Shown here: positions 14,534 through 20,837 of the stretch, piece by piece
Position numbering within the stretch: position 1 is the stretch's first letter
Layout of the letters: each line of letters opens with the position of its first letter
Assembly: GCA_002351535.1 (NCBI GenBank)
Contig: DEGR01000028.1
Span: 1 to 20,837, forward strand
Length of the DNA: 20,837 nucleotides
Origin: Lachnospira sp. UBA2821
Lineage (GTDB): Bacteria; Bacillota; Clostridia; Lachnospirales; Lachnospiraceae
Reading direction: 5' to 3'
Position numbers and translations under genes: made by a program
Notes under the pieces: generated by a model
What the model was told of the DNA's origin: nothing
Seen by the model: the letters and a program-made list of their open reading frames with translations, nothing else
Database searches by the model: none

Positions 14534-14565
14534 AAAAAAACTACCGCTATATAGCGATAGTTTTT
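14534..14565 (-). terminator. rpmB intrinsic terminator, also serving metH from the other side
   Basis: The arms 14536-14550 and 14551-14565 pair over 15 positions, including the few bases that must open as loop. On the minus strand one pair is G-U and a seven-T run follows (A-run 14534-14540 on plus), which gives a standard terminator for rpmB. On the plus strand one C-A mismatch occurs and five T follow, so it can also end metH transcripts. Confidence 0.8.
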
Positions 14566-14573
14566 AGTAATTA

Positions 14574-14762
14574 TTATGCTCTCTCAACTAAACCAGATCT
14601 TAAGCAAGCTGTACATACATACATCTTACGAGTAGAAGTAGCTCCTGTCTTAACACGTACTGATTTAACGTTTGATTTCCAGATCTTATTTGATCTTCTA
14701 TGAGAATGGCTCACTCCGTTACCAAAATGAACACCTTTTTCACAAACTGCACACTTAGCCAT
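14574..14762 (-). CDS. rpmB: 50S ribosomal protein L28, zinc-binding type
   Basis: The 62-residue protein is a clear L28, starting MAKCAVCEKGVHFGNGVSHS and ending LRSGLVERA. It keeps the zinc-binding cysteine pairs C4/C7 and C50/C53, so it is the C+ form. The ATG at 14762 is chosen because AAGGAGG (14771-14777) is 8 nt upstream; in-frame codons further upstream overlap the ribosome site itself. It is transcribed alone, convergent with metH and divergent from the Asp23-family gene, the same neighbourhood as in Bacillus, where rpmB lies next to yloU and yloV. Confidence 0.97.
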   Translation of the reverse strand: MAKCAVCEKGVHFGNGVSHSHRRSNKIWKSNVKSVRVKTGATSTRKMYVCTACLRSGLVERA

Positions 14763-14811
14763 GAATAGCACCTCCTTATATGTTTTGTCTTTTGACCTAA
14801 CACCGAAAGCT

Positions 14812-14840
14812 ATTCTATCAGATTTTGAATATTATTGCAA
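14812..14840 (-). promoter_or_regulatory. Promoter of rpmB
   Basis: On the minus strand TTGCAA (plus 14835-14840) and TAGAAT (plus 14812-14817) are 17 bp apart, about 50 nt upstream of the rpmB start. Confidence 0.68.
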
Positions 14841-14885
14841 GCTTTTTTTAAAGTAAATAATGCTTTTTTTTTTCTGAAAAGATGT

Positions 14886-14939
14886 TATAATACTTATGTT
14901 ATGATTATGGGAAATACTGCATTTTCCAAAAAGGAAAAT
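14886..14939 (+). promoter_or_regulatory. Promoter -10 box and leader hairpin of the Asp23-fakA operon
   Basis: TATAAT occurs at 14886-14891; the -35 region is a T-run with no good match. The leader then has a 7-bp hairpin, ATTTTCC (14921-14927) with GGAAAAT (14933-14939), about 40 nt before the Asp23-family ATG. The promoter is divergent from that of rpmB. Confidence 0.5.
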
Positions 14940-14977
14940 AAATACAAATAAAATTATTTATAGAATGGAGGATTTGT

Positions 14978-15337
14978 ATGAAAGGAAAGTTATCTAATGA
15001 GATGGGTAGCATTTTCATCGACAACAATGTTATAGCCAGATGTGCAGGTACTGCGGCAGTTGAATGTTTTGGTATAGTGGGCATGGCAATGGTTAATATG
15101 AAAGATGGAATTGTTAAACTTGTTAAAAGAGAGTATATTTCGAAAGGCGTTAACGTCCAGATAGCCGAGGATAACGGAATCGAGATTGATTTTCATGTAA
15201 TTGTAGCATATGGTGTCAGCATTTCTGCTGTATCAGATAATCTTATTTCCAATGTCAAATATAAAGTAGAAGAATTTACAGGATTAAAAGTGAAAAAAAT
15301 CAACATTTATGTTGAAGGTGTCAGAGTAATTGACTAA
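14978..15337 (+). CDS. Asp23/Gls24 family envelope stress protein (YloU-like)
   Basis: This 119-residue protein fits the Asp23/Gls24 (DUF322) family: 'GSIFIDNNVIARCAGTAAVECFGIVGMAM' at the N-terminus, a central 'GVNVQIAEDNGIEIDFHVIVAYGVSISAVSDNLISNVKYKVEE' and the C-terminal 'TGLKVKKINIYVEGVRV'. Members are small cytoplasmic proteins, some held at the membrane by partners and linked to envelope stress. No membrane segment is seen here. GGAGG (14967-14971) precedes ATG 14978 by 6 nt. The fakA gene follows after 28 nt, the yloU-yloV order of Bacillus, and the pair are probably co-transcribed. Confidence 0.92.
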   Translation: MKGKLSNEMGSIFIDNNVIARCAGTAAVECFGIVGMAMVNMKDGIVKLVKREYISKGVNVQIAEDNGIEIDFHVIVAYGVSISAVSDNLISNVKYKVEEFTGLKVKKINIYVEGVRVID

Positions 15338-15365
15338 TATTTTCAAAATCTAAGGAGGATTTGTT

Positions 15366-17033
15366 GTGATCACTAATATTGATAGTAAAACATTCCAGAA
15401 GATGTTTTTGGCCGGAGCCAAGAATCTTGAAGCTAAAAAGGAATGGATAAATGAGCTGAATGTATTTCCGGTTCCTGATGGAGATACAGGTACAAATATG
15501 ACACTTACAATTATGGCGGCTGCTAAAGAAGTAGGCGGAATAGAAGAGCCAACAATGGAAAATCTTGCAAAAGCTATATCTTCCGGTTCTTTAAGAGGCG
15601 CCAGAGGAAACTCAGGTGTTATTATGTCACAGCTCTTCAGGGGATTCACAAGGGAAATAAAGGAATCAAAAACAATAGATGCAGTTGTATTTGCAAATGC
15701 ATGCGAAAAAGCTGTTGAGACAGCATATAAAGCTGTAATGAAGCCTAAAGAAGGTACAATTCTTACTGTAGCCAGAGGAATGGCCGAAAAAGCCAGAGAA
15801 ATGGTTATGGAGACAGATGACCTTGAAGTAATATTTGAGGCAGTTATTAATGAAGGGGATTATGTATTAGACCAGACTCCTGAAATGTTACCTGTTTTGA
15901 AACAGGCCGGTGTTGTGGATTCAGGCGGACAGGGACTTATGCAGGTATTAAAAGGCGGATATGATGCATTTCTTGGTAAAGAGCTTGATCTGACAATTGA
16001 AGGAGTTGTAAAACCTAATGTTAATCCGGTTAATACACCTTCTGAAGCTGCTGATATTAAATTCGGCTATTGTACAGAATTTATCATACTTCTTGAAAAA
16101 GAATTTACAATGGAAGATGAGCATGGATTCAAATCATATTTAAATGGTATAGGTGACTGTGTTGTTGTCGTATCAGATGATGATATTGTAAAAGTACATG
16201 TCCATACCAATGATCCGGGACTTGCTATACAGAAAGCGCTTACTTTTGGACAGTTATCAAAGATGAAAATTGATAATATGCGTGAAGAACATAACGAAAA
16301 ACTTATTAAAGATGCTGAAAAAGCTGCTAAAATCGAAGCCGAAGAAAAGGCTGAAACATTACAGAGCGAAAGAAAAGACTGTGGGTTTATTGCTGTATCA
16401 GTAGGTGAAGGACTTGATGAAATATTTAAAGGACTTGGAGTTGATTACCTTATAACGGGTGGTCAGACTATGAATCCAAGTACAGAAGATATGCTTAATG
16501 CAATTGCAAATGTAAATGCAGATAATATTTTTATTCTTCCCAATAATAAAAATATTATTCTTGCTGCTGAACAGGCAAAAACACTTACTGAAGACAAAAA
16601 TATTTATGTAGTTCCAACGAAGACTATTCCTCAGGGAATTACGGCTGTAATAAATTATGTTCAGGGCAATGATGCAGAACATAATTATGAGATTATGAAA
16701 GAAGAAATTCAGAATGTTAAGACAGGTCAGATAACATATGCCGTTCGTGATACTAACATCGATGGAAAGGATATCCATGAAAACGATATTATGGGTATCG
16801 GTGATGAAGGAATTGTATCAGTCGGTACAGAAGTCGTAGATACTCTTGTTGATATGGTATCTCATATGGTAGATGATGACACAGAAATAGTAACATTATA
16901 TTATGGAAGTGACGTAAGTGAAGCTGAAGCTGAAACTGTTGCTGAAAAGATTACAGAAAAATATCCTGATATTGATGTTGACGTAAACATGGGCGGACAG
17001 CCAATCTACTATTATATAGTTTCTGCAGAATAA
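15366..17033 (+). CDS. fakA: DAK2 domain fatty acid kinase, FakA type (YloV-like)
   Basis: This 555-residue protein is a DhaL/DAK2-domain kinase. The N-terminal nucleotide-binding domain (about 8-205) holds the Mg-binding block PVPDGDTGTNM with D38, D40 and N44, then 'GSLRGARGNSGVIMSQLFRGF' and 'VVDSGGQGLMQVLKGGYDAF'. A middle domain contains 'FGYCTEFIILLEK' and 'VKVHVHTNDPG'; a C-terminal domain (about 330-555) ends 'MGGQPIYYYIVSAE'. Together with a FakB/DegV lipid carrier, FakA phosphorylates fatty acids for phospholipid synthesis; no fakB is in the window. Translation starts at GTG 15366, 7 nt after AGGAGG (15353-15358). Length and domain order are normal for the family. Confidence 0.92.
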   Translation: MITNIDSKTFQKMFLAGAKNLEAKKEWINELNVFPVPDGDTGTNMTLTIMAAAKEVGGIEEPTMENLAKAISSGSLRGARGNSGVIMSQLFRGFTREIKESKTIDAVVFANACEKAVETAYKAVMKPKEGTILTVARGMAEKAREMVMETDDLEVIFEAVINEGDYVLDQTPEMLPVLKQAGVVDSGGQGLMQVLKGGYDAFLGKELDLTIEGVVKPNVNPVNTPSEAADIKFGYCTEFIILLEKEFTMEDEHGFKSYLNGIGDCVVVVSDDDIVKVHVHTNDPGLAIQKALTFGQLSKMKIDNMREEHNEKLIKDAEKAAKIEAEEKAETLQSERKDCGFIAVSVGEGLDEIFKGLGVDYLITGGQTMNPSTEDMLNAIANVNADNIFILPNNKNIILAAEQAKTLTEDKNIYVVPTKTIPQGITAVINYVQGNDAEHNYEIMKEEIQNVKTGQITYAVRDTNIDGKDIHENDIMGIGDEGIVSVGTEVVDTLVDMVSHMVDDDTEIVTLYYGSDVSEAEAETVAEKITEKYPDIDVDVNMGGQPIYYYIVSAE

Positions 17034-17050
17034 TTATTTTAAATAATATA

Positions 17051-17088
17051 AAATGTCGCACTTATGGAATACCATTAGTGCGACATTT
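17051..17088. terminator. Hairpin between fakA and the convergent small ORF
   Basis: AAATGTCGCACT (17051-17062) pairs with AGTGCGACATTT (17077-17088); after one mismatch, four more base pairs extend the stem around a 4-nt loop. On the minus strand the stem is followed by a T/A-rich run. It probably ends fakA transcription, and it contains the stop codon of the minus-strand small ORF. Confidence 0.6.
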
Positions 17089-17212
17089 CTACTTGTGACT
17101 TTATATCATCAAGATGTGATGATACAGAAACTGTCTTTTTGCATGTCATAAATAATAAAATAAAACTTAATATTAACAGCAATGCAAAAAAATGTAATTT
17201 CTTTAATTTCAT
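17075..17212 (-). CDS. Small secreted or membrane-anchored peptide, 45 residues
   Basis: A minus-strand frame starts at ATG 17212 directly behind a perfect GGAGG (5 nt spacing) and ends TAA at 17077-17075. The peptide begins MKLKKLHFFALLLILSFILL, continues FMTCKK and ends in a polar tail (VSVSSHLDDIKSQVEMSH). The basic start and hydrophobic core (8-23) look like a signal or anchor sequence. C24 has no good lipobox (FMTC), so a membrane anchor is more likely than a lipoprotein. It has its own good promoter, divergent from recG. I do not recognise a family; the case rests on promoter, ribosome site and peptide character. Confidence 0.5.
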   Translation of the reverse strand: MKLKKLHFFALLLILSFILLFMTCKKTVSVSSHLDDIKSQVEMSH

Positions 17213-17246
17213 AATTCCTCCATATAGTAAATTACATATTTTATGG

Positions 17247-17279
17247 TATAATTATAAATGATTGTAATAGATGTGTAAA
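17247..17279. promoter_or_regulatory. Overlapping divergent promoters for recG (+) and the 45-residue ORF (-)
   Basis: The palindrome TATAATTATA (17247-17256) supplies a -10 box to both strands. On the minus strand TTTACA (plus 17274-17279) is 17 bp from TATAAT (plus 17251-17256). On the plus strand TATAAT (17247-17252) is preceded by TGG, an extended -10, with no clear -35. RNA polymerase cannot occupy both at once, so the two transcripts are likely to compete. Confidence 0.55.
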
Positions 17280-17292
17280 GGAAGTATTTAAT

Positions 17293-19341
17293 GTGGATAT
17301 AAGAAGCATAAAAGGAGTAGGTTCCAAAACAGCAGAACTGTTTGAAAAAATTAATATACGCAGCACTGACGACCTTATAAAATATTATCCAAGAAATTAT
17401 GATTGTTACAGTGAACCGGTTCTTATTGAGAATCTGGACAGGCAGAAAGTTGTAGCTGTTAAATGTATAATATCAGCAACTCCAAGACTTATATCTGCAA
17501 ATAATAAAACAATTGTTAATGTTATTGCAAAGGACGAACATAATTCTCCATTAAAACTTGTATGGTTTAATATGCCTTTTCTTAAGAACAAATTCAAAAT
17601 CGGAATGAGTTTTATATTCAGAGGCAGGATTAATTACAAAGGTTGTGATATACAGATGGAGCAGCCTGAAATATTTACTCTGGCACAATACGAGATAAAA
17701 CAAAGCGAAATGCAGCCTGTATACGCACTTACCAAGGGGCTTACAAATAACATGGTTATAAAGTCAATGCATTTTCTTCTCGATAACATGGATTATGAGC
17801 AGGATTATCTTCCTGATATAATCCGTGCAGATTATAATCTTGTCAGTTCCAAAGAAGCATTGAACAATATCCATTTTCCGAAGAAAATGGATGAAATGTA
17901 TGCTGCACGAAAAAGACTTGCATTTGATGAATTCATAAAATTCATATATATTATGAATCATTTTAAAGAAGATAACAGGACTATTCCAAATGAATATGTT
18001 ATAAATGAAGACGATAGAATTAATGCACTTATTAAAAAGCTTCCATTCAGACTCACCGACGCACAAATTAAAGTCTGGAACGAAGTTAAGTCAGATATGG
18101 CAGGTACAAAAGTTATGAATCGTCTTATTCAGGGTGATGTAGGTTCAGGTAAAACAATCATTGCCGCCCTTGCACTTATAAGTGTTGCTCTTAATGGTTA
18201 TCAGGGAGCATTGATGGCTCCAACAGAAGTTTTAGCAAAACAGCATTATGAATATTTTGTTAATTTAATAGAGCAATATGACTTACCGGTTAAGATTTCA
18301 TTGCTTACCGGTTCAATGACAAAAAAAGAAAAGAACCGTGAGTACGATAGGATTGAAATGGGAATATCGCATATTATCATAGGAACACATGCTCTTATTC
18401 AGGGAAATGTAACATATGATAATCTTGCTCTTGCTATAACAGATGAACAGCATAGATTTGGTGTAAATCAAAGGGAGGCTCTCGCTGAAAAAGGGCTTTC
18501 GCCGCATATTATGGTTATGAGTGCAACACCTATTCCGAGAACGCTTGCAATAATATTATATGGTGACCTCGACATATCTGTAATAGATACTCTGCCTGCA
18601 AACCGTTTACCTATCAAAAATTGTGTTGTAGATACAACGTACAGAGAAAATGCATACCGCTTTATAGATAAAGAAATATCTCTTGGACATCAAATATATG
18701 TAATATGTCCTATGGTTGAGGAAAGTGATAATTTTGAGGCCGAAAATGTAATTGAATATAGTGAGAAATTAAAAAAAAGTCTAAAGAAAAATACAAAAAT
18801 AGAATATCTCCATGGCAAAATGAAACCGGCATTAAAAAATGATATAATGGAAAGATTCGCAGCCGGAAAAATAAACGTACTTGTTTCAACTACTGTAATA
18901 GAAGTAGGAATAAATGTTCCAAATGCTACAGTTATGCTTGTAGAAGATGCACAACGATTCGGACTGGCAGGACTTCATCAGTTAAGAGGAAGAGTTGGAA
19001 GAGGAGATGCACAGTCATACTGTATATTTGTTAATACTTCAAAAGATGCTAAGAATAATGAAAGACTTAATATTCTTAATAAATCAAATGACGGATTTTT
19101 TATTGCTTCGGAAGATATGAAATTAAGGGGACCGGGTGATTTCTTTGGAATAAGACAAAGTGGCGATATGGGTTTTAATGTGGCAGATGTCTATACAGAT
19201 GCTGAAGAGTTAAAAAAAGCCGCTGATGTTATGAAAGCTATTACCGGTAATAAATATGTTTTATCCGAAGAAGAACATATTTTATTTGAAATCGAAATGA
19301 ATAAACAGCTTGAAAAAGCAATGAATCATATAAATTTATAA
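17293..19341 (+). CDS. recG: ATP-dependent DNA helicase RecG
   Basis: This 682-residue protein is full-length RecG, which remodels stalled replication forks and Holliday junctions. The N-terminal 'IKGVGSKTAELFEKINI' and OB-fold wedge domain (about 1-230) precede two helicase lobes. The first has Walker A GDVGSGKT (281-288) and the DEQH box (384-387); the second has 'LHGKMKP', 'VEVGINVPNATVMLVEDAQRFG' and 'LRGRVGRG' (564-571). The RecG-specific tail has 'LRGPGDFFGIRQSG'. GTG 17293 is the start, behind AAAGGA (17277-17282); the nearby ATG 17291 is out of frame and closes at once. murF follows after 20 nt, so they share a transcript. Confidence 0.97.
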   Translation: MDIRSIKGVGSKTAELFEKINIRSTDDLIKYYPRNYDCYSEPVLIENLDRQKVVAVKCIISATPRLISANNKTIVNVIAKDEHNSPLKLVWFNMPFLKNKFKIGMSFIFRGRINYKGCDIQMEQPEIFTLAQYEIKQSEMQPVYALTKGLTNNMVIKSMHFLLDNMDYEQDYLPDIIRADYNLVSSKEALNNIHFPKKMDEMYAARKRLAFDEFIKFIYIMNHFKEDNRTIPNEYVINEDDRINALIKKLPFRLTDAQIKVWNEVKSDMAGTKVMNRLIQGDVGSGKTIIAALALISVALNGYQGALMAPTEVLAKQHYEYFVNLIEQYDLPVKISLLTGSMTKKEKNREYDRIEMGISHIIIGTHALIQGNVTYDNLALAITDEQHRFGVNQREALAEKGLSPHIMVMSATPIPRTLAIILYGDLDISVIDTLPANRLPIKNCVVDTTYRENAYRFIDKEISLGHQIYVICPMVEESDNFEAENVIEYSEKLKKSLKKNTKIEYLHGKMKPALKNDIMERFAAGKINVLVSTTVIEVGINVPNATVMLVEDAQRFGLAGLHQLRGRVGRGDAQSYCIFVNTSKDAKNNERLNILNKSNDGFFIASEDMKLRGPGDFFGIRQSGDMGFNVADVYTDAEELKKAADVMKAITGNKYVLSEEEHILFEIEMNKQLEKAMNHINL

Positions 19342-19361
19342 ATCTGGATTGGAGACCATTT

Positions 19362-20735
19362 ATGAAAAATTTAACGATTAAAAACATTAGAGAAGCCTGC
19401 GAAGGGGTTTTATTTAACTGCAATGATGAGAAAAAAAACAATATAGAAGTTACTGACGTTGTAATAGATAGTCGTAAAGTAACAAAAGGCTGTCTGTTTA
19501 TCGCCATAAAAGGTGCAAGAGTAGATGGACATGATTTTATTGAAAATGTTATTAACGAGGGAGGAGCAATGTGTGCTATAAGTGAGAAAAGGCTTGACAC
19601 AAATGTCCCTTATATTTTGGTAAAATCAACACTTCAGGCAATAATGGATATTGCTGCTTATTACAGAAAAGTTATGGGAATTCCTGTTGTAGGAATAACC
19701 GGAAGTGTCGGAAAAACGAGTACAAAAGAAATGATAAGTTCTGTTTTGGAAGAAAAATATAATGTTTTAAAAACAGAAGGGAATTTTAATAATGAGATTG
19801 GTCTTCCGCTTACAATTTTCAGATTGCGTGAGGAACATCAAATAGCAATATTAGAAATGGGTATAAGCCACTTTGGTGATATGACAAAACTTGCATCAAT
19901 AGCAACACCTGATATGTGTGTGATAACCAATATCGGAGTTTGTCATTTAGAGAACCTTGTTAATCGTGACGGAGTATTGAAAGCCAAAACGGAAGTGTTC
20001 GATTTTCTGCCACCGGATGGTAAAATAATACTTAATGGAGACGATGACAAACTTATAACAGTTAAGGAGTATAAAGGTATTAAACCTATATTCTACGGGA
20101 TAAATGGAGATTTTGACATAAAAGGAACTGATATTGCAGCACTTGGGCTAAAAGGCTCATTTTTTACAATGAAATACGATGGTTTATCAACAGATGTATA
20201 TATTAAAGTTCCGGGTGCACATATGGTTCATAATGCTTTGGCTGCGGCGGCAGTCGGACGTGAATTCGGTATGACACCTGATGAAATAAAACATGGTATT
20301 GAGAAAGTAAGAGCGGTAAATGGTAGAATTAATGTAATTGAAACAGACAGATATACGATAATAGATGACTGTTATAATGCTAATCCTGTATCATTAAAGG
20401 CCGCAATAGATGTTCTTACATATGCCAAAGGGAGAAAAGTAGCTATATTAGGAGATATGTTCGAACTTGGAGATAACGAGATAGAACTTCATGAGTCTGT
20501 CGGAGAATATATAGCAGGGAAAAATATTAACCTGATTATCTGTATCGGCAGATTGAGCAGATATATATGTGATAAAGCTATTGAAGATGGTGTATCATCT
20601 GATAATGTAATTCATTATGATAAAATTGAAGATTTTATTAATACAGCTTCTGACTATTTAAAAAAGGGTGATAATATTCTTGTAAAGGCTTCACATGGAA
20701 TGAACTTTACAAAAATTGTAGAATACCTGAAATAA
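19362..20735 (+). CDS. murF: UDP-N-acetylmuramoyl-tripeptide--D-alanyl-D-alanine ligase
   Basis: The 457-residue protein is MurF, which joins D-Ala-D-Ala to the UDP-MurNAc-tripeptide in the last cytoplasmic step of peptidoglycan precursor synthesis. The N-terminal domain has 'VVIDSRKVTKGCLFIAIKGARVDGHDFI'. The ATP-binding loop is GITGSVGKTSTKE (from residue 111). 'TEGNFNNEIGLPLTIF' and 'LEMGISHFGDM' form the substrate side, and 'IDDCYNANPVSLKAAIDVL' with 'AILGDMFELG' mark the C-terminal domain. GGAG (19351-19354) lies 7 nt before ATG 19362. It is the second and last gene of the recG transcript and is followed by a strong terminator. Confidence 0.96.
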   Translation: MKNLTIKNIREACEGVLFNCNDEKKNNIEVTDVVIDSRKVTKGCLFIAIKGARVDGHDFIENVINEGGAMCAISEKRLDTNVPYILVKSTLQAIMDIAAYYRKVMGIPVVGITGSVGKTSTKEMISSVLEEKYNVLKTEGNFNNEIGLPLTIFRLREEHQIAILEMGISHFGDMTKLASIATPDMCVITNIGVCHLENLVNRDGVLKAKTEVFDFLPPDGKIILNGDDDKLITVKEYKGIKPIFYGINGDFDIKGTDIAALGLKGSFFTMKYDGLSTDVYIKVPGAHMVHNALAAAAVGREFGMTPDEIKHGIEKVRAVNGRINVIETDRYTIIDDCYNANPVSLKAAIDVLTYAKGRKVAILGDMFELGDNEIELHESVGEYIAGKNINLIICIGRLSRYICDKAIEDGVSSDNVIHYDKIEDFINTASDYLKKGDNILVKASHGMNFTKIVEYLK

Positions 20736-20755
20736 AAAATACAAATCTTTTATTT

Positions 20756-20803
20756 AAAAAGAATGCGTCAGCCAATCATATGATAGGCCGACGCATTCTT
20801 TTT
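20756..20803 (+). terminator. Intrinsic terminator after murF
   Basis: AAAAAGAATGCGTC (20756-20769) pairs perfectly with GACGCATTCTTTTT (20790-20803); after one mismatch the stem continues inside (GCC/GGC, then ATC/GAT). The plus strand ends in a T-run. The A-run on the other side means it could also stop transcription arriving from the right. Confidence 0.9.
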
Positions 20804-20837
20804 ATTTAAATATTATTGTAACTATTCAGAACCTCGA

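Noticed and set aside
16398..16778. Minus-strand frame inside fakA with hydrophobic character
   Set aside because: Antisense to a conserved kinase; the Ile/Phe/Asn/Cys-rich translation is typical of reversed AT-rich coding DNA.
17764..18066. Minus-strand frame inside recG
   Set aside because: Antisense shadow of a conserved helicase, with low-complexity Ile/Phe/Cys-rich content and no upstream signals.

Overview
The window is AT-rich, densely coding DNA from a Gram-positive anaerobe of the class Clostridia, most likely Lachnospiraceae. The basis is gene content and order: a GerW (YtfJ)-type spore protein directly behind a DUF2953 (YtfI-like) gene, the rpmB / Asp23(YloU) / FakA(YloV) / recG neighbourhood known from Firmicutes, an IS66 element of clostridial style, and a very long fused acyl-CoA-dehydratase-activase protein typical of strict anaerobes. 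Genus and species cannot be read from the sequence.

Layout. (1) 1-1397: the right-hand part of an IS66-family insertion sequence on the minus strand (tnpA, tnpB, start of tnpC; the rest lies outside the window). Its terminal GTAAACGCTCC motif ends 2 bp after the stop codon of the next gene. (2) 1400-5644, minus: a 1414-residue tandem activase/DUF2229 protein with its own strong promoter, divergent from (3) 5816-14501, plus: a run of nine closely spaced genes. These are a rhomboid-fold membrane protein with a zinc-ribbon tail, a diaminopimelate-decarboxylase-like enzyme, two proteins I do not recognise, a DUF2953 protein, GerW, a 47-residue membrane protein, a stand-alone methionine-synthase reactivation protein, and a B12-dependent methionine synthase (metH) that lacks that domain. 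(4) 14477-14977: convergent terminator hairpins, rpmB on the minus strand, and divergent promoters. (5) 14978-17033, plus: Asp23-family protein and FakA-type DAK2 kinase. (6) 17075-17212, minus: a 45-residue hydrophobic small ORF whose promoter overlaps that of (7) 17293-20735, plus: recG and murF, closed by a strong terminator at 20756-20803.

How the parts work together. MetH and the protein encoded just before it look like one functional methionine synthase split over two genes: the catalytic cobalamin enzyme and its reductive-reactivation partner. DUF2953 plus GerW is a conserved spore-associated pair. rpmB/Asp23/FakA/recG are housekeeping genes for translation, envelope or lipid supply, and DNA repair, joined here by the last cytoplasmic step of peptidoglycan precursor synthesis (murF). 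The least understood items are the tandem activase (no partner dehydratase in view), the rhomboid-fold protein without an intact protease motif, two unknown proteins of 463 and 112 residues, two small hydrophobic proteins, and unusual repeat structures inside the IS66 element. No tRNA, rRNA, CRISPR array or recognisable riboswitch was seen. No clearly new multi-gene defence or mobile system is visible beyond these individual oddities.
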